DNA of 12,139 bases, from positions 1 to 12,139 of the forward strand of contig JAGWMH010000031.1 in assembly GCA_028871775.1 (NCBI GenBank), read 5' to 3'. The DNA is from Betaproteobacteria bacterium (lineage in GTDB: Bacteria > Pseudomonadota > Gammaproteobacteria > Burkholderiales > Gallionellaceae). A program made the position numbers and the translations under genes. Within the stretch, counting starts at the first letter, position 1, and each line of letters starts with the position of its first letter. The notes under the pieces are model-generated. The model had not been told where the DNA came from and did no database searches. It saw nothing but the letters and a program-made list of their open reading frames with translations. Shown here piece by piece: positions 1-7,973 of the stretch.

Positions 1-395
1 AGGCACTGATTCAGGCCGGGGCACAGTATCGCAGCACCGTGATTGCTGCTTTGCAAAATGTCGCCGATACGCTGTACACCATCCAGTCTGACGCCAAGGC
101 GCTCAAGGCGGCGGCCACTGCCGCACAAGCCGCGCAGACTGCACTCGATCTTACCCGCAAGCAATATCAATTAGGCTATGTCAATTACCAGACACAGCTT
201 GCAGCAGAGCAAAGCTATCTGCTGTCTGCCATCAACCTGGCGCAGGCACAAACAAACCGCTTCGGTGATACGGCAGCACTTTACCAGGCTCTGGGAGGTG
301 GCTGGTGGAATCGTTCCGATGTCACAGCAACGCAGGATACTGAATTACCCGCCACACAGTCACATACCATGGCGCAAGGAGAATCGGCCAGATGA
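1..395 (+). CDS. TolC-family outer-membrane efflux channel, C-terminal part
   Basis: This is the 3' end of a gene whose start lies before the window; the reading frame runs through complete codons from base 3 to the TGA at 393-395. The encoded tail is a long Ala/Gln/Leu-rich alpha-helical stretch (for example YRSTVIAALQNVADTLYTIQ, then LTRKQYQLGYVNYQTQLAAE). It has the helix-helix pattern of the periplasmic barrel of outer-membrane factors (NodT/CusC/TolC type). ALYQALGGGWW is the usual near-C-terminal ending of this family. A polar tail of about 25 residues follows. The protein would form the exit duct spanning the outer membrane and periplasm for the pump encoded just downstream. Its TGA overlaps the ATG of the adaptor gene (ATGA), so the two are probably translationally coupled. 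The signal peptide and first barrel half are outside the window. Family assignment is firm; substrate is unknown. Confidence 0.9.
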   Translation, partial: ALIQAGAQYRSTVIAALQNVADTLYTIQSDAKALKAAATAAQAAQTALDLTRKQYQLGYVNYQTQLAAEQSYLLSAINLAQAQTNRFGDTAALYQALGGGWWNRSDVTATQDTELPATQSHTMAQGESAR

Positions 396-1552
396 TCAGA
401 ATGGGGAAAAACGTTGTTTTGTTGCTGACCGCATTGCTACTGACGGCTGGAGTAGGCTATTGGGCCTGGCAGAAATATCACTCCGTTGACATACCGAATA
501 GTACGGTAAAGCCCGCAGCCAGCATGGCTTCCGATACCCTGCATTTTGATGCGAATGCGCCGCAGTTGACGTACTTGCAAATCAAACCCGCAGAGGCTTT
601 TCCAGAACCATTGTTGGAGCCACTTAATGCGCGCATTACCTATAATGATAATTATACTGCACGGGTGTATTCACCGGTTTCCGGGCGGATCGTTAAAATC
701 CTTGCCGATACCGGCCATCTGGTCAAGGCCGGAGACCCGCTGCTGCAACTGGACTCACCTGACTACGCACAAGCATTTTCAGATAACGTCAAGGCCGATG
801 TTGATCTATTGCGTAAGCAGCAGGCATTTGAGCGTGCCAAGCAACTGTCCGACACTCAGGGGATGGCACGCAAGGATCTTGAGTCTGCCGAAGCCGATTG
901 GCACCAGGCTGAGGCCGAGGCACTGCGTGCCAAAGCCCGCCTGAAAAATTTAGCAAGCAACACAACCACTACTGAAGGCCAATTCATACTGCGCGCGCCC
1001 ATTGCAGGCACCATCAGTGAACGTCAGGTAAATGCTGGCAGCGAAGTCAGGCCCGATGCAACGAATCCGCTGTTTGTCATTACCAACCCACAATACTTGT
1101 GGGCCATTGTCGATCTGCCTGAAGTACAACTTGGCAAAATAAGAGTCGGTCAGCCAGTTTCCATTGAAGTTGATGCCTACCCCAATGAAATCATTTCTGG
1201 CAAGGTTGCGGTTATTGGTGGAACACTTGACCCGCTTACGCGCCGAATTCAAGTTCGCTGCGAATTAGATAATGCAAAACATAAACTGATACCCGAGATG
1301 TACGCGCGCGTCACTCCTAGCGCCGATAGCAAATCCACTCTGCCACGAATTCCCAATTCCGCACTGTTCACTCAGGGCGTATCCAGCTTCGTCTTTGTGG
1401 AGATATCTCCCGGGGAGTTGCAACGCCGCAAGGTTATGCTGTCCATGCAAGGCCACGAGAACAGTTATGTGAAAGAGGGCCTGCGTGCTGGGGAGCGTGT
1501 CGTGACCAGCGGTGCATTATTGCTGAATTCAGGGCTGTCCGGCGAGAATTAA
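392..1552 (+). CDS. Efflux RND periplasmic adaptor (membrane fusion protein, CzcB/CusB-like)
   Basis: This 386-residue protein bridges the inner-membrane pump and the outer-membrane channel. Residues about 8-28 form one hydrophobic N-terminal segment with no lipobox Cys, so it is a membrane anchor or uncleaved signal. Residues about 88-121 (YTARVYSPVSGRIVKILADT, then VKAGDPLLQL) are the first half of the lipoyl/barrel-sandwich domain. Residues about 125-190 form a charged alpha-helical hairpin. Residues 199-231 (ILRAPIAGTISERQVNAGSEV) close the lipoyl domain. Residues about 235-310 are the beta-barrel, and the rest is the membrane-proximal domain ending GERVVTSGALLLNSGL. The N-terminal His- or Met-rich metal-binding segment seen in several CzcB/CusB proteins is not apparent. 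The start is ATG 392, with AAGGAG at 376-381 ten bases upstream; ATG 401 is a possible alternative start. The stop is one base from the pump gene. Family is sure; substrate is not. Confidence 0.93.
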   Translation: MIRMGKNVVLLLTALLLTAGVGYWAWQKYHSVDIPNSTVKPAASMASDTLHFDANAPQLTYLQIKPAEAFPEPLLEPLNARITYNDNYTARVYSPVSGRIVKILADTGHLVKAGDPLLQLDSPDYAQAFSDNVKADVDLLRKQQAFERAKQLSDTQGMARKDLESAEADWHQAEAEALRAKARLKNLASNTTTTEGQFILRAPIAGTISERQVNAGSEVRPDATNPLFVITNPQYLWAIVDLPEVQLGKIRVGQPVSIEVDAYPNEIISGKVAVIGGTLDPLTRRIQVRCELDNAKHKLIPEMYARVTPSADSKSTLPRIPNSALFTQGVSSFVFVEISPGELQRRKVMLSMQGHENSYVKEGLRAGERVVTSGALLLNSGLSGEN

Positions 1553-1553
1553 T

Positions 1554-4500
1554 ATGCTCGAAAAACTCATCACCTTCGCGCTGCAACAGCGAATCTTCGT
1601 TCTCGCTGCCACCATCGTGTTGGTAATTTTCGGCTGGTTCGCATGGATCAATCTGCCAATCGAAGCTTTCCCGGACATCCAGGATGTACAAGTACAAATC
1701 ATCACGCTCGCACCAGGTTTAGCCCCAGCAGAAGTCGAGCGCAGTGTCACGTTGCCCATTGAACGCGAAATGAGCGTGCCACGTATGACACAATTGCGCT
1801 CGGTCTCCATCACTGGCTTATCTATTGTTACGCTGACTTTTTCCGATAACACCGACGACTATTTTGCTCGCCAACAGGTGCTGGAAAAATTGCAGAACGT
1901 CACGCTTCCCCAAGGATTTCAGCCGGGTATCGCGCCACTGAGCAATGCGGTCGGGGAAGTCTATCGCTACGTGCTCGATACCCCAGCCGGCATGCCTCTG
2001 CACGAGGTACGCGCCTTGCAAGATTGGGTAATACGCCCGGCGTTGCGCACCGTGCCTGGCGTTGCCGATGTAGTCGGCTTTGGTGGCGTGATCAAAGAAT
2101 ATCAGGTGAGTATCAACCCGTATTTGCTGCGCAAGTTCAATGTCACCATCGATCAAGTTTCACAAGCCTTGATGGCAAATAGTGCCAATAGCGGTGGAGG
2201 TATATTGCGGCGCGGCGATGAGGCGCTAGTGATACGCGGTATCGGCCTGTTCCAAAAATTGGATGATATTGGTCGTGTCGCCATCGTCACCCGTGGTGGC
2301 AGACCCATCTTGGTCAGCGATGTGGCAGAAGTCGCCATCGGTCCACGTCCGCGCTCTGGTATCGTCGCCTTCAATGAACACGACAATGTTGTGCAAGGCA
2401 TTGTGCAGATGACCAAAGGGCAAAATGCCACTTTGGTAGTTGCAGGCATCAAGGAGAAAATCAAGCAGATTTCCCACAAGCTGCCGCCTAACGTCAAATT
2501 GGTTCCCTATTACGACCGCACCGATCTCGTCAAACATACCGTGCATACTGTGGTCGAAAACCTGTTGCTCGGTGCTTTTTTGGTGGTCGCTATTTTGATC
2601 ATCTTTTTGCGCAACTGGAAGGCCGCACTGGCTGTCGCAGTGGTGATTCCATTGTCGCTGCTATTTGCCTTTGTGCTGATGGATATGCGCGGCGTATCTG
2701 CCAATCTGATTTCATTAGGCGGTGTGGATTTCGGCATTATCATCGACAGTGCCGTGGTGCTGGTTGAAGCTTTGATGGTCAAGTTGGCTCTCGCCAATGT
2801 CGAGCAGATTTCGCAACACGGCCACTACTCATGGCGCATCCACACCTTGAAAAATACCGCGCTGGAATTAGGCCGCCCGATACTGTTTTCAAAAGCCATC
2901 ATTATTCTCGCTTTCATGCCAATTTTTACTTTTCAGCGCGTGGAAGGAAAAATATTTTCACCAATGGCCTTTACCTTAACCTTCGCACTGCTTGGCGCAA
3001 TTTTGCTGACTCTCACCTTAGTGCCCGTACTAGTCAGCTACGCAATGAAGAACGGCGACCTAGCGGAAAAGCACAGCGGCTGGATGCACGCCTTACAGGA
3101 AAACTATCGCCTTCTGCTCGATTGGACAAAATCACGCCGCACATTGATAGTTGGTGTTTCCGCAGCATTACTCGCGATTACCTTGCTACTCGCGCCGCGC
3201 CTCGGCAGTGAATTCCTGCCTAAGCTAGACGAGGGTAATATCTGGTTGACAATTACCCTGCCGCCCTCCACTGCGCTGGAAAAGACCAAGGAGATTGAAC
3301 AGCAGGTGCGTGCCATCCTCAAGTCATATCCCGAGGTACATAACGTGGCGACGCAGGTTGGACGACCCGATGACGGCACTGACCCGAAAGGTGTAAACAA
3401 CCTGGAAATCATGGCTGATCTCAATCCAAAAGATAGCTGGCATTTTTCTAACAAAGATGACTTGATTACCAGCATGGAGCAAAAGATTCACGCCATTCCT
3501 GGCGTGCCCACCAATTTCTCGCAAGTGATTGAGGATAATCTGGAAGAAGCACTGTCCGGTGTGAAGGGCGAAATCGCGGTCAAAATCTTCGGGCCTGATT
3601 TAGAAATTCTCGAGGGCAAGAGCGACCAGATCGCCACTGTATTACGCAGCATACGCGGCGCAGCCGATGTCGCGGCAATCAAGATAGGCGGTCAAAGCGA
3701 ACTGAATATAGTGATGAACCGCGAACAGATGTCACGCTACGGCATCAACGTTGCAGATGTCAACAGTACCATCCAGACCTCTCTTGCCGGTAACGGCGTG
3801 AATGTATTTTTTGAAGGGGATCGACGCTTTGATGTCACATTGCGCTTGGCTCAAAAGTCCCGTGATGCAGTGGGTGATGTCGCCAATTTGCCCATCAATT
3901 TGCCAAGTGGCAATGGCGCCATCCCGTTGAGCGAAATCGCGACGGTGGAAATCAAACAAGGTGCCGGGCGTATTGGCCGCGAAAGTGGCGAGCGCATGGT
4001 AGCGGTAAAAGCGAACCTGCTCGGTCGTGACCAAGGTAGTTTTGTGGTCGAGGCGATGGAACAAGTCGCCAAGCAAGTCGTACTTCCCCCTGGTTACAAC
4101 ATAACTTGGGGTGGTCAATTTGAAAATCAGCAACGTGCACTGGCACGCTTAAGAATCATCGTCCCATTATCGGTACTGATGATTTTCGTGCTGCTGTTCT
4201 GGGCCTTCCGCTCCATGATGAAAGCACTGCTGGTGATATTGATGGTGCCTTTCACCATCATTGGTGGCTTAGCCGGGCTTGGCTTGGCTGGGCTACATCT
4301 ATCCGTGTCAGCAGCGGTTGGATTCATTGCGGTTGCGGGTATTTCTGTGCAGAACGGCGTGATTATGGTCGAGCAATTTATGGAAATCATGCTTAAGGGT
4401 AAAAGCCTGCAGGAAGCTGTGATGGAAGGAGCTATCCTGCGCTTGCGCCCGATTCTGATGACCGCATTGATGGCTGGGCTAGGCTTGTTGCCAGCAGCTT

Positions 4501-4652
4501 TATCGCATGGCATCGGATCGGAAACGCAACGCCCTTTTGCTGTGGTCATTGTCGGAGGCATCGTCACCGGAACTTTGTTTACCCTACTGTTGTTGCCTAT
4601 GCTGTATCCGCTGTTCGCCGATGACGCACGAAGCCAAGAAGATACTGAGTAA
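1554..4652 (+). CDS. HME-type RND efflux pump, inner-membrane permease (CzcA/CusA family)
   Basis: This 1032-residue protein is a full-length, proton-driven RND transporter that exports substrate through the adaptor and outer-membrane channel encoded upstream. It has the expected two-fold layout: TM1 near residues 13-30, a periplasmic porter loop about 34-330, TM2-6 about 335-500, a second TM block start about 530-548, a second loop about 550-860, and the last TM block about 866-1022. LGGVDFGIIIDSAVVLVE in TM4 gives D392, D398 and E405, the Asp/Asp/Glu relay typical of heavy-metal RND pumps (D402/D408/E415 in CzcA). Aligned by eye to CusA, the Cu/Ag-binding Met573/623/672 positions appear to be Leu, Asn and Ala, so a Cus-type Cu(I)/Ag(I) assignment is not supported. 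Divalent metal or another substrate is possible. The start ATG lies one base after the adaptor stop with only a weak purine-rich site, suggesting coupled translation. Confidence 0.93.
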   Translation: MLEKLITFALQQRIFVLAATIVLVIFGWFAWINLPIEAFPDIQDVQVQIITLAPGLAPAEVERSVTLPIEREMSVPRMTQLRSVSITGLSIVTLTFSDNTDDYFARQQVLEKLQNVTLPQGFQPGIAPLSNAVGEVYRYVLDTPAGMPLHEVRALQDWVIRPALRTVPGVADVVGFGGVIKEYQVSINPYLLRKFNVTIDQVSQALMANSANSGGGILRRGDEALVIRGIGLFQKLDDIGRVAIVTRGGRPILVSDVAEVAIGPRPRSGIVAFNEHDNVVQGIVQMTKGQNATLVVAGIKEKIKQISHKLPPNVKLVPYYDRTDLVKHTVHTVVENLLLGAFLVVAILIIFLRNWKAALAVAVVIPLSLLFAFVLMDMRGVSANLISLGGVDFGIIIDSAVVLVEALMVKLALANVEQISQHGHYSWRIHTLKNTALELGRPILFSKAIIILAFMPIFTFQRVEGKIFSPMAFTLTFALLGAILLTLTLVPVLVSYAMKNGDLAEKHSGWMHALQENYRLLLDWTKSRRTLIVGVSAALLAITLLLAPRLGSEFLPKLDEGNIWLTITLPPSTALEKTKEIEQQVRAILKSYPEVHNVATQVGRPDDGTDPKGVNNLEIMADLNPKDSWHFSNKDDLITSMEQKIHAIPGVPTNFSQVIEDNLEEALSGVKGEIAVKIFGPDLEILEGKSDQIATVLRSIRGAADVAAIKIGGQSELNIVMNREQMSRYGINVADVNSTIQTSLAGNGVNVFFEGDRRFDVTLRLAQKSRDAVGDVANLPINLPSGNGAIPLSEIATVEIKQGAGRIGRESGERMVAVKANLLGRDQGSFVVEAMEQVAKQVVLPPGYNITWGGQFENQQRALARLRIIVPLSVLMIFVLLFWAFRSMMKALLVILMVPFTIIGGLAGLGLAGLHLSVSAAVGFIAVAGISVQNGVIMVEQFMEIMLKGKSLQEAVMEGAILRLRPILMTALMAGLGLLPAALSHGIGSETQRPFAVVIVGGIVTGTLFTLLLLPMLYPLFADDARSQEDTE

Positions 4653-4825
4653 GTAACAATGATTTAACCCCAAATAATTCGTTAGAGATTACCATGCCTT
4701 GTAGGAGCCCGATTTCTCTGGCGATCCAGTGCAATCGCGCAATAGGTTTAAAGATACCCAGAATTGCATTCGGAACCATGCAGGCGTAGAGTGCCGCTCC
4801 ATTCTTCCGCTAAAATGATAGGAAA
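4653..4825. other. Intergenic spacer between RND operon and kup
   Basis: This 173-base gap separates the efflux operon from kup. I see no clear intrinsic terminator after the pump gene. The stretch from about 4696 (TTGTAGGAGCCCGATTTC) resembles the start of REP-like intergenic repeats by eye, but its inverted arms pair poorly. On the minus strand an open frame (4597-4779) crosses the spacer and reads VPNAILGIFKPIARLHWIAR, which I cannot match to a family. It may be a chance frame or a decayed gene fragment. Confidence 0.4.
4764..4792 (+). promoter_or_regulatory. Weak candidate sigma70 promoter for kup
   Basis: TTGCAT (4764-4769) and TAGAGT (4787-4792) are separated by 17 bases. They match the sigma70 -35 and -10 consensus at 3/6 and 4/6 positions. 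Transcription would start near 4799, about 27 bases before the kup ATG. This is the best spaced pair I found in the spacer, but a chance match is quite possible. Confidence 0.2.
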
Positions 4826-6697
4826 ATGAGCAGTACGCAAACGAAACAAAAGTTGCCCACCCTGGTGCTTGGCGCAATTGGCGTGGTGTTCGGCGACATC
4901 GGCACCAGCCCGCTGTATGCCCTGAAAGAAACCTTCGCCGGACATCATCCGCTGCCCGTGGTGGAAGCCAATATCCTCGGCGTGCTGTCCGTGATGTTCT
5001 GGACCATCATGCTGCTGGTGTCGCTCAAATATGTCATCATCATCATGCGCGCGGACAACCATGGCGAAGGCGGATCGCTGGCCTTGCTGGCGCTGGTGAA
5101 TGAACTGACGGCGCAACGCCCCAAGATGAAGTGGTTCGTCACCGCACTCGGTGTGTTTGCCGCCGCGCTGTTTTATGGCGACGGCATGATCACTCCGGCG
5201 ATCTCGGTGCTGTCGGCAGTCGAGGGGCTGGATGTGGTTTCGCACCAGTTCAACAGCTACATACTGCCCGCCACCGTTATTATCCTGACGGGCTTATTCT
5301 TTATCCAGAAACGCGGCACCGGCATGGTAGGCATGGCATTCGGCCCGATCATGATTTTCTGGTTCTGTTGCCTGGCTGTATTTGGCGCCATCTCCATCGC
5401 ACAGAGCCCGCAGGTTTTGTGGGCCCTGAATCCCGTCCATGCGGTCCGTTTTTTAAGCGCAGACCCGTGGATAGCATTCCTGGCGCTTGGCGCCATCGTT
5501 CTTGCCATAACCGGCGGGGAAGCCCTGTATGCCGACATGGGGCACTTCGGTAAATATCCGATCCGCTTCGCATGGTTCTCTTTCGTGCTGCCCGCGCTGG
5601 TGCTGAATTATTTCGGCCAGGGCGCGTTGCTGCTGCACAATCCGCAAGCCATCGAAAACCCGTTTTTTCTGCTCGCTCCCGCCTGGGCACTGGTGCCGAT
5701 GGTGCTGCTGGCAACCGCGGCAACGGTCATCGCCTCGCAAGCGGTCATATCCGGCGCATTCTCGATAGCCAATCAGTCTGTGCACATGGGCTTCCTGCCG
5801 CGCATGGAAATCAGGCAGACATCCGACCTGGCGCAAGGGCAGATTTACGTGCCCTTTACCAACTGGACGCTTTATCTGGCGGTGGTTTTTCTGGTTTTTG
5901 CCTTCCAGAGTTCCAGCAACCTGGCGGCGGCTTATGGCATCGCCGTCACCGGCACCATGATGATAACCACCATGCTGATCGCCTTCGTCATTGTGATGCT
6001 GTGGCGCTGGCCCATGGTTATCGCCATACCTCTGATTGCCGTTCTGTTGATCGTGGACATGACCTACTTTGCCGCCAACGCCATCAAAATCCCGCAGGGC
6101 GGCTGGTTTCCTCTCGGCATTGCGGCCCTGTCTTTCGCTGTGCTTACCACATGGAAACGGGGAAGGGAGTTGCTGTTCGCCGAGATTGCGCGGCAGATGG
6201 TGCCCATGCAGGCAATCATTGACGGCATAGATGACATGCCGCGAGTGGACGGCACAGCGGTATTCCTGACCCCCGCGAGCGAGGGCGCGCCTTCGGCCAT
6301 GCTGCATAACCTCAAACACAATCACGTGCTGCACGAACGCAACATACTGTTGACCGTAGTGGTCGAGGACAAGCCTTATGTCACAAGGGGTAACCGGCTC
6401 CTGATCAAGGATATGGGCAAGAACTTTTATTGGGTGAGGGTTTTTTACGGCTTCATGGACACCCCTGATATTCCGGCTGCCCTGGAGCTGTGCGCTACGC
6501 GCGGGCTGCCCTTCGACATGATGTCCACCTCGTTCTTCATTTCCCGTGCGCTGATTGTTTCCAGCCCCAATCCCGGCATGGCCAAATGGCGCGAGCGATT
6601 GTTTCTGGCGCTATCCAGAAACGCCATGAATGCGGCGGACTTCTTCAAAATTCCGGCTAACCGTGTCATTGAAATGGGAACGAAAATCGAAATTTGA
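4826..6697 (+). CDS. kup: Kup low-affinity potassium uptake protein
   Basis: This 623-residue inner-membrane protein matches the Kup (Trk system KUP) family over its whole length; E. coli Kup has 622. It imports K+ probably by H+ symport. Family hallmarks are present: GDIGTSPLY (23-31), [10 protein letters not shown] (74-83), [20 protein letters not shown] (116-135), [20 protein letters not shown] (228-247) and [10 protein letters not shown] (261-270). About 12 hydrophobic segments occupy residues 12-450. The cytoplasmic C-terminal domain includes [20 protein letters not shown] and ends [12 protein letters not shown], like the E. coli ending. The start is ATG 4826; AGGA at 4820-4823 is only two bases away, an unusually short spacing, but the N-terminus aligns with the family and no better start is visible. 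It appears to be its own transcription unit between the efflux and rsx operons. No truncation is seen. Confidence 0.97.
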   Translation: MSSTQTKQKLPTLVLGAIGVVFGDIGTSPLYALKETFAGHHPLPVVEANILGVLSVMFWTIMLLVSLKYVIIIMRADNHGEGGSLALLALVNELTAQRPKMKWFVTALGVFAAALFYGDGMITPAISVLSAVEGLDVVSHQFNSYILPATVIILTGLFFIQKRGTGMVGMAFGPIMIFWFCCLAVFGAISIAQSPQVLWALNPVHAVRFLSADPWIAFLALGAIVLAITGGEALYADMGHFGKYPIRFAWFSFVLPALVLNYFGQGALLLHNPQAIENPFFLLAPAWALVPMVLLATAATVIASQAVISGAFSIANQSVHMGFLPRMEIRQTSDLAQGQIYVPFTNWTLYLAVVFLVFAFQSSSNLAAAYGIAVTGTMMITTMLIAFVIVMLWRWPMVIAIPLIAVLLIVDMTYFAANAIKIPQGGWFPLGIAALSFAVLTTWKRGRELLFAEIARQMVPMQAIIDGIDDMPRVDGTAVFLTPASEGAPSAMLHNLKHNHVLHERNILLTVVVEDKPYVTRGNRLLIKDMGKNFYWVRVFYGFMDTPDIPAALELCATRGLPFDMMSTSFFISRALIVSSPNPGMAKWRERLFLALSRNAMNAADFFKIPANRVIEMGTKIEI

Positions 6698-6701
6698 TTG
6701 C

Positions 6702-6719
6702 TGCGCGGCCATCCGCGCA
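6702..6719 (+). terminator. Hairpin after kup, possible terminator
   Basis: TGCGCGG (6702-6708) and CCGCGCA (6713-6719) form a perfect 7-bp GC-rich stem with a 4-base loop, five bases after the kup stop. There is no immediate T-run; only TTTT at 6727-6730 follows. It may be an atypical terminator or an mRNA 3'-end stabiliser rather than a canonical intrinsic terminator. Confidence 0.35.
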
Positions 6720-6756
6720 ACCCGAATTTTCTGAATACCCACATACCCGCGCATGG

Positions 6757-6785
6757 TTGAAGCAGCATGGCAAACAGGGGATAAT
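6757..6785 (+). promoter_or_regulatory. Candidate sigma70 promoter of the rsx operon
   Basis: TTGAAG (6757-6762) and GATAAT (6780-6785) are separated by exactly 17 bases and match the consensus at 4/6 and 5/6 positions. Transcription would start near 6792, giving a leader of about 20 bases before the rsxA ATG at 6812. Its position after the kup hairpin and before the first rsx gene supports it. I saw no obvious FNR, Fur or SoxR site overlapping it. Confidence 0.5.
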
Positions 6786-6811
6786 CCGCGCCATCACACA
6801 GGCGGCAAGAC

Positions 6812-7387
6812 ATGACAAATTACCTGTTCATCCTGATCGGCACGGTGCTCGTCAACAACATCGTGATGGTGAAGATCCTCGGGCTGTGCCCGTTCATGGG
6901 GGTTTCCAAGAAACTGGGCCCCGCCGTCAGCATGGGCGCCGCCACCACCTTCGTGCTGACGCTGGCCTCCGGCGCCAGCTACCTCATCCACCAATACCTG
7001 CTCGGCCCCGAACTGGAATATCTCACCACGCTGTCGTTCATCGTGGTCATCGCGGGCATTGTGCAGTTCACCGAAATGGTGGTGAAAAAAACCAGCCCGG
7101 CGCTGTATCAGGTGCTGGGCATCTACCTGCCGCTGATCACCACCAACTGCGCGGTGCTCGGCATCCCGCTGCTCAACGTGCAGGCCAACCACAATTTCAT
7201 TGAGTCGCTGTTTTTCGGCTTCGGCGGCGCGCTCGGTTTCACGCTGGTCATGGTGCTGTTCGCGGGCATCCGCGAACGGCTGGAAGGCGCGGATGTGCCG
7301 GGCATCTTCAAGGGCTCGGCCATCGCCATGGTCACGGGCGGACTGATGAGTCTTTCGTTTATGGGGTTCTCGGGGCTGGTCAAATAA
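6812..7387 (+). CDS. rsxA: Rnf/Rsx complex membrane subunit A
   Basis: This 191-residue polytopic inner-membrane protein (six expected TM helices) is subunit A of the Rnf/Rsx electron-transport complex. It closely follows E. coli RsxA (193 residues) from [20 protein letters not shown] to the end [15 protein letters not shown]26 in LGLCPFMG and C112 in ITTNCAVLG are the conserved half-membrane cysteines. In characterised Rnf/Nqr complexes these join the equivalent pair in subunit E to hold an intramembrane Fe-S cluster. [17 protein letters not shown] is the other signature. The start is ATG 6812 with AGGCGG at 6800-6805, a moderate ribosome site. It is the first gene of a six-gene operon; 37 bases separate it from rsxB. 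Confidence 0.97.
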   Translation: MTNYLFILIGTVLVNNIVMVKILGLCPFMGVSKKLGPAVSMGAATTFVLTLASGASYLIHQYLLGPELEYLTTLSFIVVIAGIVQFTEMVVKKTSPALYQVLGIYLPLITTNCAVLGIPLLNVQANHNFIESLFFGFGGALGFTLVMVLFAGIRERLEGADVPGIFKGSAIAMVTGGLMSLSFMGFSGLVK

Positions 7388-7424
7388 TGCCTCCGCGCTT
7401 CATCGCTCCACAGGAAAAATTGCC

Positions 7425-7973
7425 GTGCTGACCGCATTGCTTGTGATGTCCGGCATCGCTCTCGTGCTTGGCGCGGTGCTGGGTTTTTCCGCGATCAAAT
7501 TCAGGGTCGAGGGCAATCCGCTGGTCGACAAGATTGACGCCATCCTGCCGCAGATACAGTGCGGCCAGTGCGGCTACCCCGGCTGCAGGCCTTATGCCGA
7601 GGCGATTGCCGCCGGGGAGGCGGACATCAACCGCTGCCCGCCGGGCGGCGAGGAAGGCATCCGCAAGCTGGCGGACCTGCTTGGCGTGGAATTCAAGCCT
7701 TTCGGCGGCGGCACCGTCCAGAAACCGAAAGCGGTCGCCTTCATTGACGAGAACCTCTGCATCGGCTGCACGCTGTGCACCCAGGCCTGCCCGGTGGATG
7801 CCATCGCCGGGGCGGCGAAGCAGATGCACACCATCATTGCACCGGTATGCACCGGCTGCGAGTTGTGCGTCGCGCCTTGCCCGGTGAATTGCATCAGCAT
7901 GGTGGTGATCGAAGAAAAAATCACCACCTGGAAGTGGAAATACCCCGTTTATCCACTGGCGCCGGTGAAATGA
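7425..7973 (+). CDS. rsxB: Rnf/Rsx complex Fe-S subunit B
   Basis: This 182-residue iron-sulfur protein is anchored by an N-terminal hydrophobic helix (residues 2-23) and faces the cytoplasm. It passes electrons between the ferredoxin-like partner or RsxC and the membrane subunits. A Fe-S domain with C46, C49, C54 and C71 ([10 protein letters not shown], then INRCPPGG) comes first. Two bacterial ferredoxin motifs follow: C112/C115/C118/C122 ([12 protein letters not shown]) and C142/C145/C148/C152 ([12 protein letters not shown]). All ligands for one N-terminal and two [4Fe-4S] clusters are present. The start is GTG 7425, chosen because AGGAA at 7412-7416 lies eight bases upstream, the helix aligns with E. 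coli RsxB, and no in-frame ATG fits. The TGA overlaps the rsxC ATG (ATGA), so translation is probably coupled. It is slightly shorter at the C-terminus than E. coli RsxB (192). Confidence 0.96.
   Translation: MLTALLVMSGIALVLGAVLGFSAIKFRVEGNPLVDKIDAILPQIQCGQCGYPGCRPYAEAIAAGEADINRCPPGGEEGIRKLADLLGVEFKPFGGGTVQKPKAVAFIDENLCIGCTLCTQACPVDAIAGAAKQMHTIIAPVCTGCELCVAPCPVNCISMVVIEEKITTWKWKYPVYPLAPVK

Noticed and set aside
4811..4816. TAAAAT as a -10 box for kup
   Set aside because: There is no acceptable -35 hexamer 16-18 bases upstream, and transcription would start almost at the kup ATG.
5453..6334. Long minus-strand open frame (293 codons) opposite kup
   Set aside because: Its protein is rich in His, Gln, Arg and Gly, typical of the antisense of a GC-rich membrane-protein gene; kup is certain on the other strand.
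7775..7969. Longer in-frame start for rsxC
   Set aside because: The extra part lies inside rsxB in another frame and has no RsxC similarity; ATG 7970 overlaps the rsxB stop and matches the family N-terminus.
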